From positions 1 to 10,718 of the forward strand of contig JABURN010000240.1 of assembly GCA_014762585.1 (NCBI GenBank): a stretch of DNA of 10,718 nucleotides. Direction: 5' to 3'. The position numbers were made by a program, and so were the translations under genes. The stretch comes from Methylophaga sp. (GTDB lineage: Bacteria > Pseudomonadota > Gammaproteobacteria > Nitrosococcales > Methylophagaceae). The notes below the pieces were generated by a model, which searched no databases, was not told the DNA's origin, and was given only the letters and a program-made list of their open reading frames with translations. Below, piece by piece: positions 1 to 7,627 of this stretch (position 1 is its first letter; the number at the start of each line of letters is the position of its first letter).

Positions 1-1
1 C

Positions 2-2509
2 CTGAACAGCCACAAAGTGACTATCTACGCTGATAACTGGCTGGAAGAGTCGGTATACCTGGAATCCCTGACCGGCCATATCAGTTGGCAGCATCAGCAG
101 AATAACTGGCATGTCTCGGCTGAACAGCTGAACCTGTGGAATGAAGACCTGAACCTCAGTCTCAACGGCCGCGTGAATCACCATAACGGCAAGACCGATA
201 CGGATCTGAGGCTGGCATTAGAGGATATACAGACCAATCGCTGGCGTGATTATGTGCCCAAATCAATCATCCCGGAAGATTTTGAGAAATGGTCCAGAGA
301 TGCTTTCAGGAAGGGCATTATTCGTTCCGGCTATGTCGAGTTTAAGGGAGACCCGAGCGCATTTCCTTTTGATGAAAACCCCGACCAGGGCAGTTTTGAC
401 ATGAAGCTGCAGGTGGAAGACACCCAGCTGCACTATGCTGAAGGCTGGCCTGATCTTATGGCGGTTGATGGTACAGTCAGCGGTCAGGGAAATAACCTTC
501 TGATTCAAAGTCAAAATGGCAGTATCGCCGGATTTGTATTTAGCGAGGTGACGACCACCATCTCCAATCTGGTCAGGCCAAACCCGATACTGCGAGTCGA
601 TGGTACCCTGACAGGCACGACGGCTGATGCGCTGTCGTTTCTGCAGAACAGTCCTTTGAGTAAACGCTTTGGTTCAGTGGCAGAATGGATTGAAGTCAGT
701 GGTAACAGCAATATCAAGCTGGATCTGATGGTGCCGCTGGTCGACCCCAACCAGACCGAAGCCTCCGGATACGTCACTTTCGCTGACAGTGGGCTTCAAT
801 CCAAGACACTGCCGGATTTGACTATCAGCCAGATTAACGGCCAGCTCAATTTCAGCAACGATGGTGTCGAGGCAGAGACCATTAACGCGGTGATGCTCAA
901 TCAGCCGATAGTAGTTGATGTTGTGCCGGATGCAGAACAAACCCGGGTGGAAATCAATGGCAGTGTGGCGATAAAAGACTTACGCGATCTCTGGCCACAC
1001 CAGATCCCGGATTTTGTCACTGGGGAAACCGATTATCTGGCCGAACTGATGGTTGAAGAGCCGCAGGAAGGTCAGTTTGAGGTCGCTGTGAACATCGAAA
1101 GTGATCTGTTTGGCGTCACGATTGACGCACCAGCGCCACTGGGCAAAACAGCCAGACAACGTCATGCTGCAGAACTACAGATTGACACCAGTGAGCAGAC
1201 GGCTTTTCGTTTCAGCCTGGATGAGTGGCTGAAGGCAGCGCTGACCCTGGAGAATGACAAGCCACGCGGTCAGATCATGTTGGGCGGTGATATGCCGACA
1301 TTGAACGCCAGCGGACTTGAATTAGGCGGTCGGCTGGAGAGTCTGGATCTCAATGCCTGGATGGACTGGCAGGCAGGACGCAGCAGGATCAACACCGAGA
1401 GTGCAGTGGTGGATGCAGTGGATCTCTTTATCGGTGAACTCAAAATTGCCGAGCAGACATTGAATCAGCTGCAGTTATCAGCCAGCCAGTCACGCGATCA
1501 GTGGCAAATCCAACTGGCTTCTTCGAAAGTCAGAGGCAGTATCAGTCTGCCGTCACCGATCAGCAATGAGCGGCCTTTAGTCGTCGCACTGGATCACCTG
1601 GACCTTAGCCTGCCTGAGAATGACACGACGCCGAGGACGCAGGTTAAAGCAGAGTTATGGCCGCCGATGAGGCTGGATATCAGGGAGCTCGTACTCAATG
1701 GGATGCAACTGGGCCAGTTCAATTTGCGGGCAAATCGTGTTGCAGATAGCTGGAAGGTGGAATCGGCTAGTCTCACTTCACCGGTGTTGCAGGCATCTCT
1801 GACAGGCAGTTGGATTCAGTCAGCGACAGGCAGTCGCAGTGAATTTGATATCGACGCCTCCAGCGATGATTTGCGGGCTTTACTGGCATATTACGGTTAT
1901 CAGGAAGTGATTGAAGCCAGGCAGGTGCAGCTGAACACCCAGCTCAGCTGGCCCGGAGACCCGACCGCTTTTTCTGTGGCGAGAATGCAGGGCGACATGG
2001 AACTCTCAGTGGGGCGCGGCAGCTTACTGGAAGTTGAGCCGGGAGCGGCAGGTCGTATTTTCGGTTTGTTGAGTATTGCCGCAATTCCGCGGCGCCTGGC
2101 GCTGGATTTCAGTGACCTGTTCGGCAAGGGCTTTGATTTCAGCGGGATTAACGGTCAGTTTCAATTCAGTAATGGCATTGCCCGCACTGATAATCTCACT
2201 ATGCAGGGTGATTCGGCACTGATTGAAGTGTCAGGGCCCACGGATATGGTGGCAAAAACCTACGACCAGATTGTTAAGATCACACCCAAGGTGTCTTCAG
2301 CTTTACCCCTGGCAGGGGCGGTCGCCGGTGGACCTGTGGGGCTGGGGGTCGGCACTGCGATTCTACTGTTCGATAAGATTGCCGGACAGGTGTTTGATCG
2401 TGAAATCGTCGATCTCATCAGCTACAGTTATAAGCTGACCGGTCCCTGGAATAACCCTCGACTCAATGTGGTGGGGCCGGAGCCGGAACAAGGTCAGGCT
2501 ACCCCTTAA
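2..2509 (+). CDS. yhdP: YhdP family AsmA-like envelope protein, C-terminal part (5' truncated by window edge)
   Basis: The reading frame is open from base 2 to the TAA at 2507-2509. The GTG at 17 has five open codons before it and is not a credible start, so the gene begins outside the window. About 835 residues are visible; E. coli YhdP is roughly 1260, so the N-terminal membrane anchor is missing here. The visible part is repetitive and beta-rich, with many alternating polar/hydrophobic segments, as in AsmA/TamB-type bridge proteins. The last 165 residues carry the most family-specific stretch ([20 protein letters not shown], then [16 protein letters not shown]). They also include a Gly/Ala-rich hydrophobic segment about 760-785 residues after position 17 and a final [11 protein letters not shown] motif. 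In E. coli, YhdP, TamB and YdbH have redundant roles in phospholipid transport to the outer membrane. The neighbour tldD is the same as in E. coli, which supports the call. The family assignment is firm; the function is by homology. Confidence 0.9.
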   Translation: MNSHKVTIYADNWLEESVYLESLTGHISWQHQQNNWHVSAEQLNLWNEDLNLSLNGRVNHHNGKTDTDLRLALEDIQTNRWRDYVPKSIIPEDFEKWSRDAFRKGIIRSGYVEFKGDPSAFPFDENPDQGSFDMKLQVEDTQLHYAEGWPDLMAVDGTVSGQGNNLLIQSQNGSIAGFVFSEVTTTISNLVRPNPILRVDGTLTGTTADALSFLQNSPLSKRFGSVAEWIEVSGNSNIKLDLMVPLVDPNQTEASGYVTFADSGLQSKTLPDLTISQINGQLNFSNDGVEAETINAVMLNQPIVVDVVPDAEQTRVEINGSVAIKDLRDLWPHQIPDFVTGETDYLAELMVEEPQEGQFEVAVNIESDLFGVTIDAPAPLGKTARQRHAAELQIDTSEQTAFRFSLDEWLKAALTLENDKPRGQIMLGGDMPTLNASGLELGGRLESLDLNAWMDWQAGRSRINTESAVVDAVDLFIGELKIAEQTLNQLQLSASQSRDQWQIQLASSKVRGSISLPSPISNERPLVVALDHLDLSLPENDTTPRTQVKAELWPPMRLDIRELVLNGMQLGQFNLRANRVADSWKVESASLTSPVLQASLTGSWIQSATGSRSEFDIDASSDDLRALLAYYGYQEVIEARQVQLNTQLSWPGDPTAFSVARMQGDMELSVGRGSLLEVEPGAAGRIFGLLSIAAIPRRLALDFSDLFGKGFDFSGINGQFQFSNGIARTDNLTMQGDSALIEVSGPTDMVAKTYDQIVKITPKVSSALPLAGAVAGGPVGLGVGTAILLFDKIAGQVFDREIVDLISYSYKLTGPWNNPRLNVVGPEPEQGQATP

Positions 2510-2553
2510 TCTGCTATCATATTGGCTTTATAGCTACAGCAATTCTTGAGTTG

Positions 2554-3996
2554 ATGAAAGCATCTATTTCCGAACAAGTTCAACAGCAACTACTGCTGCC
2601 TGCCGGCCTGACCGAGCAGGATCTGGAAAACGCACTGAGCGCCACCATGACCGGTGGTGTCGACTATGCCGATCTGTATTTTCAGCAGTCACGCCAGGAA
2701 AACTGGGTGCTGGAGGATGGCATCATTAAAGATGGTGGTTACCATCTGGAGCAGGGCGTCGGGGTTCGCGCCTGCAGTGGTGAGAAAACCGGCTTTGCCT
2801 ATTCTGATGACCTTGTTCTGCCAGCCCTTCAGCAGGCAGCCAGGGCCGCGCAGGCTATTTCCCGTCAGGGACAGGAACAGCAGGTCGCAGTCTGGAAACG
2901 TCAGACCTCACCGGTTTTGTATTCCAGCCAGGACCCGATTCTGGCGCTGAGCGTTGATGAAAAGCTCGCCTTATTACGTGAAGCCGATGCGGCTGCCCGT
3001 AAAGCTGACTCTCGCGTCAAGCAGGTCAATGTCAGCCTTGCCGGTGAACTCGACAGTGTGCTGATTGCTGCCAGTGATGGTACCTACAGCAGCGATATCC
3101 GGCCGCTGATTCGGATGAATGTCAGTGTGATTGTCGAGAGCAATGGCCGACGCGAGCGTGGCAGTGCCGGTGGTGGTCGTAGAATGGATTACCGTTATTT
3201 CCGGGATAACAATCTGGCCCAGGCCTACGCCCGCGAGGCGGTGCGTATCGCGCTGGTCAACCTGGAAGCCGTAGCCGCGCCCGCTGGTACCATGCCGGTG
3301 GTATTGGGTAGTGGCTGGCCAGGCGTGTTGCTGCATGAAGCGGTGGGTCACGGTCTGGAAGGTGATTTTAACCGTCGTGGCACCTCGACTTTCTCCGGCA
3401 AAATGGGGGAACAGGTGGCGTCGCCGCTGTGCACTGTGGTTGATGACGGCACTCTGGAATTCAGACGCGGTTCGCTGAATATTGATGACGAAGGTGAAGC
3501 CACCCAATACACGACCTTGATCGATAAAGGCCGCCTGGTTGGCTACATGCAGGATAAGCACAATGCCCGTCTGATGGGAACCAAAAGCACTGGTAACGGC
3601 CGCCGTGAATCCTATGCCCATCTGCCGATGCCACGAATGACCAATACCTACATGCTGCCCGGTGATCACAAGGCTGAAGAAATTATTGCTTCGGTCGACA
3701 GAGGCATTTATGCCGTCAATTTCGGTGGCGGTCAGGTCGATATCACCTCGGGTAAGTTCGTGTTTTCAACCAGCGAAGCCTATCTGATTGAGAACGGTAA
3801 AATTACGACCCCGGTGAAAGGGGCAACGCTGATCGGCAACGGACCGGAAGTGATGCAGCGTATTTCGCTGGTCGCTGATGATCTTGAACTCGACAGTGGT
3901 GTCGGTAACTGTGGCAAAGAAGGCCAGAGCGTCCCGGTCGGTGTCGGCCAACCTACACTAAAAGTTGATGCCTTAACCGTAGGCGGAACAGCTTAG
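2554..3996 (+). CDS. tldD: TldD, metalloprotease subunit of TldD/TldE (PmbA)
   Basis: The 480-residue product is close to full length for TldD and matches the E. coli protein along its whole length as I remember it. It contains the zinc-site motif [11 protein letters not shown] at residues 261-271. It also has the N-terminal segment [11 protein letters not shown], the block [20 protein letters not shown], and the C-terminal end [20 protein letters not shown]...TVGGTA. In enterobacteria TldD acts with TldE/PmbA as a cytoplasmic protease that unfolds and degrades peptides, matures microcin B17 precursor and degrades the antitoxin CcdA. TldE is not in this window. A TTG at 2551 directly precedes the ATG at 2554. 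I chose the ATG because it is the stronger codon, although the upstream GAG (2548-2550) is a poor and very close ribosome binding site for either. The gap to yhdP is 44 bp with no clear terminator, so co-transcription is plausible. Confidence 0.96.
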   Translation: MKASISEQVQQQLLLPAGLTEQDLENALSATMTGGVDYADLYFQQSRQENWVLEDGIIKDGGYHLEQGVGVRACSGEKTGFAYSDDLVLPALQQAARAAQAISRQGQEQQVAVWKRQTSPVLYSSQDPILALSVDEKLALLREADAAARKADSRVKQVNVSLAGELDSVLIAASDGTYSSDIRPLIRMNVSVIVESNGRRERGSAGGGRRMDYRYFRDNNLAQAYAREAVRIALVNLEAVAAPAGTMPVVLGSGWPGVLLHEAVGHGLEGDFNRRGTSTFSGKMGEQVASPLCTVVDDGTLEFRRGSLNIDDEGEATQYTTLIDKGRLVGYMQDKHNARLMGTKSTGNGRRESYAHLPMPRMTNTYMLPGDHKAEEIIASVDRGIYAVNFGGGQVDITSGKFVFSTSEAYLIENGKITTPVKGATLIGNGPEVMQRISLVADDLELDSGVGNCGKEGQSVPVGVGQPTLKVDALTVGGTA

Positions 3997-4008
3997 ATTT
4001 AAAACATT

Positions 4009-5061
4009 ATGACAAAGCAACACAAAGCGGTCGCCCTGATTTCCGGCGGCCTGGATTCCATGCTGGCAGTTCGTGTGCTGCAGGAGCAGGGCATTGAAGT
4101 TGAGGGCATTAACTTCTATACCGGTTTCTGCGTTGAAGGCCATACGCACGCGATTCGCAATCATGACAAAGAGAAACAGAAACGCAACAATGCGCTCTGG
4201 GTAGCCGAACAACTTGGCATCAAGCTGCATATTGTTGATGTGATTGAAGAGTACAAGGATGTGCTGCTCAACCCCAAACATGGCTACGGCGCCAACATGA
4301 ACCCTTGCCTGGACTGCAAGATTTTCATGGTGGGCAAAGCGGTCGAGTGGGTTAAAGAACATCACAAGGATGGTTTCGATTTTATCGTGACCGGCGAGGT
4401 TATCGGACAGCGACCGATGTCGCAGCGAAAATTCACCATGCCGATTATCTCTGAAGAGTCAGGCGCTGATGACTTGCTGTTGCGCCCACTGTGCGCGAAG
4501 AACCTGCCGGAAACCAAGCCCGAACGCGAGGGCTGGGTTGACCGCGAGAAGCTATATGACTTCCATGGTCGTAACCGGAAACCGCAAATTGCCCTCGCCA
4601 AACAGTTCGGTCTGCATGATTTTGCGTCTCCGGCGGGTGGCTGCTGTTTCCTCACCGACAAGAGCTACTCGGACAAACTGGTCGACTTATGGCAGGCCCG
4701 CAACAGTCGCGAATATGAGCTTGATGACATCATGCTGCTGAAAGTGGGCCGTCATATCCGCCCAAGTGACGAGTTTAAGCTGATCATCGCACGCGATGCC
4801 GGCGAGAGTAAGTTTCTGGAAGGTTATCGCAAGCAATACACCAGTCTTCATGCGCTTAGCCACAATGGCCCGATGGCACTGGTTGACGGCGAGCTCAAAC
4901 AGGAACAATATCCACTCGCTGCCGCTATTGTGGCGCGTTTCGGTAAAGGCCGCAGTGCTGAAGAAGTGGAAATCGATATCGCGACACCCGATCAGCAAAG
5001 GCAGCAGATTAAAACAGCGCCGCTCAGTGCTGATGAAGTGCTGCAGGAGTGGTACGTATGA
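4009..5061 (+). CDS. PP-loop (ThiI/MnmA-like) thiolase with C-terminal NFACT-R-like region, predicted RNA sulfur-modification enzyme
   Basis: The 350-residue protein starts with a PP-loop ATP-pyrophosphatase signature, SGGLDS at residues 12-17. This is the motif by which thiouridylases (MnmA, ThiI, TtcA) adenylate a substrate before adding sulfur. A CxxC pair (C100, C103, in NPCLDCKIFM) follows, then TGEVIGQRPMSQ (128-139), a conserved-looking second-half segment of the ATPase domain. A Cys-Cys pair lies in SPAGGCCFLTD (C212, C213). Residues about 240-325 (KVGRHIRPSDEFKLIIARDA, then HNGPMALVDGE and FGKGRSAEEVEI) resemble the NFACT-R RNA-binding region. I see no methyltransferase motif, so annotations of relatives as 2-thiouridylate methyltransferases are probably inherited errors. 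The gene begins 12 bp after tldD with no clear Shine-Dalgarno sequence. It overlaps the TusA-like gene by 4 bp, which suggests that this carrier supplies the sulfur. The PP-loop call is firm; the RNA target is unknown. Confidence 0.82.
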   Translation: MTKQHKAVALISGGLDSMLAVRVLQEQGIEVEGINFYTGFCVEGHTHAIRNHDKEKQKRNNALWVAEQLGIKLHIVDVIEEYKDVLLNPKHGYGANMNPCLDCKIFMVGKAVEWVKEHHKDGFDFIVTGEVIGQRPMSQRKFTMPIISEESGADDLLLRPLCAKNLPETKPEREGWVDREKLYDFHGRNRKPQIALAKQFGLHDFASPAGGCCFLTDKSYSDKLVDLWQARNSREYELDDIMLLKVGRHIRPSDEFKLIIARDAGESKFLEGYRKQYTSLHALSHNGPMALVDGELKQEQYPLAAAIVARFGKGRSAEEVEIDIATPDQQRQQIKTAPLSADEVLQEWYV

Positions 5062-5285
5062 GCCGTCAGCAACTGGATGCGCGACGCATGCTCTGCCCGA
5101 TGCCTGTGATCAAGACGCAGAACCAGGTGGCAGCCATGCAGGTTGGTGATGAAGTTGAGGTTATTTGCACTGACCCCGGTGCATTAAATGATATTCCGGC
5201 CTGGGCCCGAATCAACGGTCACAGTGTGATCGACACGGTTCAGGATGAGGATGAGATTCGAATTACGGTTCGTGTTGGTGCATAG
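5058..5285 (+). CDS. TusA/SirA-family sulfur-carrier protein
   Basis: The small protein has 75 residues. Its N-terminal LDARRMLCPMPVIKTQ matches the TusA-family CPxP motif, with the sulfur-carrying cysteine at C13. The rest fits the usual two-layer alpha/beta fold: a VGDEVEVICTDPGALNDIPAW segment, then a short acidic stretch and a final beta strand. Members accept persulfide sulfur from a cysteine desulfurase and hand it to thiolation or sulfur-oxidation enzymes. I chose the ATG at 5058 because an AGGAG at 5045-5049 lies 8 nt upstream. The in-frame GTG at 5049 would overlap that ribosome binding site. The ATG overlaps the TGA of the PP-loop gene (ATGA), which indicates translational coupling and a dedicated partnership. 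I give no gene symbol because this is probably a paralogue and not the canonical tusA that feeds MnmA. Confidence 0.88.
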   Translation: MSRQQLDARRMLCPMPVIKTQNQVAAMQVGDEVEVICTDPGALNDIPAWARINGHSVIDTVQDEDEIRITVRVGA

Positions 5286-5321
5286 CACCAAAATGATCCA
5301 TTGGTGTGTTTAAACGCACCA
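5275..5321 (+). repeat. Nested GGTGC/GCACC inverted repeats spanning the tusA-like stop codon
   Basis: Three overlapping inverted repeats share arms. TTGGTGCATAGCACCAA (5275-5291) is a perfect 7+3+7 palindrome that contains the TAG stop of the TusA-like gene. The arm GCACCAA (5285-5291) can instead pair with TTGGTGT (5301-5307). TGGTGTGTTTAAACGCACCA (5302-5321) is a near-perfect 20-bp palindrome whose right arm is part of the first NtrC-like site. In RNA these would be mutually exclusive hairpins. None is followed by a proper T-run, so a weak or Rho-dependent 3' end is the most that can be claimed. In DNA they are extra half-sites of the NtrC type in non-standard spacing. Confidence 0.6.
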
Positions 5322-5331
5322 GAATAGTGCT
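5315..5331 (+). promoter_or_regulatory. NtrC-like binding site 1 upstream of glnA
   Basis: CGCACCAGAATAGTGCT matches 11 of the 14 defined positions of the enterobacterial NtrC consensus TGCACCA-N3-TGGTGCA. Its centre (5323) lies about 87 bp upstream of the start predicted from the sigma54 element at 5383-5399. The centre of the second site is 32 bp further downstream, i.e. about three helical turns, which is the spacing I know from the E. coli glnA enhancer. Both the match and the position next to glnA support the call. Confidence 0.72.
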
Positions 5332-5346
5332 ATTGTTAGGTGCGCT

Positions 5347-5363
5347 TGCACCTAAATGGTTGA
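5347..5363 (+). promoter_or_regulatory. NtrC-like binding site 2 upstream of glnA
   Basis: TGCACCTAAATGGTTGA matches 11 of 14 defined positions of TGCACCA-N3-TGGTGCA, with a perfect left half and a weaker right half. It is centred at 5355, about 55 bp upstream of the predicted start. The left half is also the right arm of AGGTGC-GCTT-GCACCT (5338-5353), an inverted repeat in the opposite orientation, so the exact protein contact could be read either way. Confidence 0.65.
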
Positions 5364-5382
5364 TTTATCGTAACAGTTAAAG

Positions 5383-5399
5383 TTGGCGTGATTTCTGCT
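5383..5399 (+). promoter_or_regulatory. Sigma54 (-24/-12) promoter of glnA
   Basis: TTGGCGTGATTTCTGCT fits the sigma54 pattern TGGCAC-N5-TTGCW. The GG at 5385-5386 and the GC at 5397-5398 are exactly 12 bp apart, as required. TGGC is intact at -24 and TGCT at -12; the mismatches are in the less constrained positions. The predicted start is near 5410, giving a 53-nt leader. With the two NtrC-like sites upstream this makes glnA a nitrogen-limitation-activated gene. I saw no convincing sigma70 promoter in the same interval. Confidence 0.78.
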
Positions 5400-5420
5400 G
5401 TACTATGTCGCGAGTTTTTT

Positions 5421-5438
5421 TGCACAACGCAATGTGCA
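5421..5438 (+). other. Inverted repeat in the glnA leader
   Basis: TGCACA-N6-TGTGCA is a perfect 6-bp inverted repeat just downstream of the predicted start and directly after a run of seven T (5415-5421). In RNA it would be a small hairpin 14 nt ahead of the GGAG ribosome binding site (5452-5455). As DNA it resembles an NtrC site with one base too many in the centre. Neither role can be decided from sequence. Confidence 0.45.
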
Positions 5439-5462
5439 GTTTCTAAAAATTGGAGAAGTTAA

Positions 5463-6872
5463 ATGTCTGTCGAAAATGTGCTTCAAATGATCAAAGATGA
5501 GGACGTCAAGTTTGTTGACTTCCGTTTCACCGATACGCGTGGTAAAGAGCAACACGTTTCTTATCCTGCGCACTCTATTGATGAAGATACCTTCACAGAA
5601 GGCGCAATGTTCGACGGTTCTTCTGTTGCCGGTTGGAAAGGCATCAACGAATCAGACATGATTCTGATGCCCGATCCTGAAACTGCGGTCATGGACCCGT
5701 TCATGGATGACAACACGCTGATCATTCGTTGTGACATCGTTGAGCCTGCGACCATGCAAGGCTACGAACGTGACCCACGCAGCGTGGCCAAACGCGCTGA
5801 AGCATATCTGGAATCAACCGGTCTGGCTGATACCGCTTTCTTCGGTCCAGAACCAGAATTCTTTATTCTGGATGACGTTCGCTGGGGCAGCGATATTTCA
5901 GGTTCTTTCTACAAAGTGGATTCTGATGAATCTTCATGGAACACTGAAAAAGTCTTCCCCGATGGCAACATGGGTCACCGTCCTAAAGTTAAAGGTGGTT
6001 ACTTCCCGGTTCCTCCCGTTGACTCACTGCAAGATATCCGCTCTGCCATGTGTCTGACTATGGAAGAAATGGGTCTGGAGACTGAAGTTCATCACCACGA
6101 AGTTGCGACTGCAGGTCAGTGCGAAATCGGTGTTAAATTCAACACCCTGGTGAAAAAAGCCGACGAAGTGCAAATCCTGAAATACGTTGTTCATAACGTG
6201 GCTCATGCTTATGGCAAAACAGCGACTTTCATGCCGAAACCACTGGTTGGTGATAACGGTAGTGGTATGCACGTTCACCAATCTATTTCTAAAGGTAGTG
6301 AAAACCTGTTCTCCGGTAACAAATATGGCGGCCTGTCTGAAACTGCGCTGTACTACATCGGCGGTATCATCAAACATGCCCGCGCCCTGAACGCGTTCAC
6401 TAACTCTTCTACCAACAGCTACAAACGTCTGATTCCGGGTTTTGAAGCACCTGTTATGCTGGCCTACTCAGCCCGTAACCGCTCAGCTTCTATCCGTATT
6501 CCATACGTCAGCAACCCGAAAGCTCGTCGTATCGAAGTACGCTTCCCTGATCCGTCTGCTAACCCATACCTGGCATTCTCTGCCATGCTGATGGCTGGTC
6601 TGGACGGTATCCAGAACAAGATCCACCCTGGCGATGCCATGGATAAAGACTTGTACGACCTGCCAGCCGAAGAAGCAGCGGAAATCCCAACCGTATGCCA
6701 CTCTCTGGATATGGCGCTGGAAGCGCTTGATGCCGACCGTGCCTTCCTGACTGAAGGTGGTGTATTCACCGACGATATGATCGACGGTTACATCGCGTTG
6801 AAGATGGAAGAAGTGACTCGTCTGCGTATGGAAACTCACCCGGCTGAATACGACCTGTACTACAGCGTCTAA
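5463..6872 (+). CDS. glnA: Glutamine synthetase, type I (GlnA)
   Basis: The enzyme makes glutamine from glutamate, ammonia and ATP, and is the main ammonium-assimilation step. The product has 469 residues, the same length as the E. coli enzyme. Visible signatures include FDGSS at 50-54, the metal-site motif FFGPEPEFF (E130, E132), and the block [10 protein letters not shown] (265-274). NRSASIRIP (339-347) and [14 protein letters not shown] (357-370) are also present. Y398, in [10 protein letters not shown], corresponds to the adenylylated tyrosine (Y397 in E. coli), so this is the adenylylation-regulated beta form. GGAG at 5452-5455 lies 7 nt before the ATG. Expression is expected from the sigma54 promoter at 5383-5399 with NtrC sites upstream, and ends at a strong terminator at 6900-6926. 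No oddity is seen in the coding sequence. Confidence 0.99.
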   Translation: MSVENVLQMIKDEDVKFVDFRFTDTRGKEQHVSYPAHSIDEDTFTEGAMFDGSSVAGWKGINESDMILMPDPETAVMDPFMDDNTLIIRCDIVEPATMQGYERDPRSVAKRAEAYLESTGLADTAFFGPEPEFFILDDVRWGSDISGSFYKVDSDESSWNTEKVFPDGNMGHRPKVKGGYFPVPPVDSLQDIRSAMCLTMEEMGLETEVHHHEVATAGQCEIGVKFNTLVKKADEVQILKYVVHNVAHAYGKTATFMPKPLVGDNGSGMHVHQSISKGSENLFSGNKYGGLSETALYYIGGIIKHARALNAFTNSSTNSYKRLIPGFEAPVMLAYSARNRSASIRIPYVSNPKARRIEVRFPDPSANPYLAFSAMLMAGLDGIQNKIHPGDAMDKDLYDLPAEEAAEIPTVCHSLDMALEALDADRAFLTEGGVFTDDMIDGYIALKMEEVTRLRMETHPAEYDLYYSV

Positions 6873-6899
6873 TCCAGTCGAGTTTGATGTCGACAACAG

Positions 6900-6926
6900 A
6901 AAAAGCGCCCTTGCGGCGCTTTTTTT
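6900..6926 (+). terminator. Rho-independent terminator of glnA
   Basis: An A-run and GCGCC (6900-6909) pair with GGCGC followed by seven T (6915-6926) across a CTTGC loop. It lies 28 bp after the glnA stop. The A-run on the left makes the structure close to symmetrical, so it could also stop transcription from the other strand. It separates glnA from the downstream gene and suggests ntrBC needs its own promoter. Confidence 0.92.
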
Positions 6927-6961
6927 GTGTCTGACAGTTGCGCCGAGGGCTGCTTCGTCCT

Positions 6962-7567
6962 ATGCTTCAGATTATGAGATTCGCCGCTTTATTGATGTTG
7001 CTATTCCTGTTGCCGGTTCACGCGGAAATTTATCGCTGGGTCGATGACAGTGGTAACGTCGTGTTTTCCGACGAGCCTCAACCCGGTGCAGAAAGAGTTG
7101 ATCTGCCTCCGACCACCACATACACCCCGGTCGATGAAGAAGCTGCCACAAATGAGATTCTCAAGCTATCACCTGAGGATGAAGATGAGGCGCAGCAACA
7201 GGATGTGCCTGACTATCAAATCCGTATTGTTGCTCCTGCCAATGATGAGAGCATCTGGGTCAACAACGGTGATGTCACGGTAAGTATGATTGTGGAACCT
7301 AACCTGGATGCGGAGCGTGGTGATCAGGTCATACTGCGGTTAGACGGTGAACCTGTCTCTGAACCCCGAAACTCAACGACTTTTCAACTCAATAACCTCA
7401 GCCGCGGCACACATAGTCTTAATGCCACGGTTGTTGACAGTAACGGCGTGGCCCTGACCAGCACGGGGACTGTCACATTCCATCTTCATCGCGCTTCCAT
7501 TCAAAACAACACTGGTCTGACGCCGCCTGGCCCTACCGGTGGTGCCCCGACACCCAGCAATAATTGA
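6962..7567 (+). CDS. Secreted DUF4124 domain protein between glnA and ntrB
   Basis: The 201-residue product opens with a signal peptide: a hydrophobic core (FAALLMLLFLLP), then a likely cleavage site VHA|E after residue 21. The mature N-terminus, EIYRWVDDSGNVVFSDEP (22-39), is the typical DUF4124 motif. A Pro/Thr and acidic linker (about 45-82) follows. Next is a beta-rich Ig-like region (about 85-177, with LRLDGE and LSRGTHSLNATVVDSNG) and a Pro/Gly-rich tail. I infer a periplasmic location; the molecular function is unknown. A protein of this kind is commonly found between glnA and ntrBC in gammaproteobacteria, as I recall. I chose the ATG at 6962 because it gives a standard signal peptide; a GAGGG at 6945-6949 lies 12 nt upstream. 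The ATG at 6974 and the TTG at 6938 are alternatives. It starts 35 bp after the glnA terminator with no obvious promoter of its own. Confidence 0.85.
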   Translation: MLQIMRFAALLMLLFLLPVHAEIYRWVDDSGNVVFSDEPQPGAERVDLPPTTTYTPVDEEAATNEILKLSPEDEDEAQQQDVPDYQIRIVAPANDESIWVNNGDVTVSMIVEPNLDAERGDQVILRLDGEPVSEPRNSTTFQLNNLSRGTHSLNATVVDSNGVALTSTGTVTFHLHRASIQNNTGLTPPGPTGGAPTPSNN

Positions 7568-7584
7568 TGCACCTTATTGGTGCG
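7568..7584 (+). promoter_or_regulatory. NtrC-like binding site upstream of ntrBC
   Basis: TGCACCTTATTGGTGCG matches 12 of 14 defined positions of TGCACCA-N3-TGGTGCA, the best NtrC-like site in the window. It begins immediately after the stop codon of the DUF4124 gene. It covers or abuts the -35 position of the extended -10 promoter at 7602-7610, which would suit NtrC repression of ntrBC as known for E. coli glnLG. It could also be the 3' hairpin of the upstream gene, but no T-run follows. Confidence 0.75.
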
Positions 7585-7601
7585 TTAAAACCCTGTTTAA
7601 A

Positions 7602-7610
7602 TGCTATATT
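7602..7610 (+). promoter_or_regulatory. Probable extended -10 sigma70 promoter of ntrBC
   Basis: TGCTATATT is a TGn-TATAAT-type extended -10 with one mismatch in the hexamer. No good -35 is seen at 16-18 bp; the best match (TTGGTG, 7578-7583) is 21 bp away and lies inside the NtrC-like site. The predicted start is near 7617, giving a leader of about 125 nt before ntrB. Confidence 0.5.
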
Positions 7611-7627
7611 GCTTCTTTCATCAGCGG

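Noticed and set aside
2974..3669. Long minus-strand open frame (231 codons) opposite tldD
   Set aside because: It lies wholly inside a well-conserved tldD, has no ribosome binding site or recognisable motif, and has the His/Thr-rich composition typical of an antisense shadow.
5049..5285. GTG at 5049 as start of the TusA-like gene
   Set aside because: It would overlap its own AGGAG; the ATG at 5058 has correct spacing and the common ATGA overlap.
5285..5307. NtrC site formed by GCACCA (5285-5290) and TGGTGT (5302-5307)
   Set aside because: The arms are 11 bp apart instead of 3 in the consensus, so a single NtrC dimer would not fit in the usual way.
6483..6896. Minus-strand open frame (137 codons) opposite the end of glnA
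   Set aside because: It is antisense to highly conserved glnA coding sequence and shows no family motif.
7568..7584. Terminator of the DUF4124 gene
   Set aside because: The 5-bp GCACC/GGTGC stem is not followed by a T-run, whereas the sequence fits the NtrC consensus at 12 of 14 positions.
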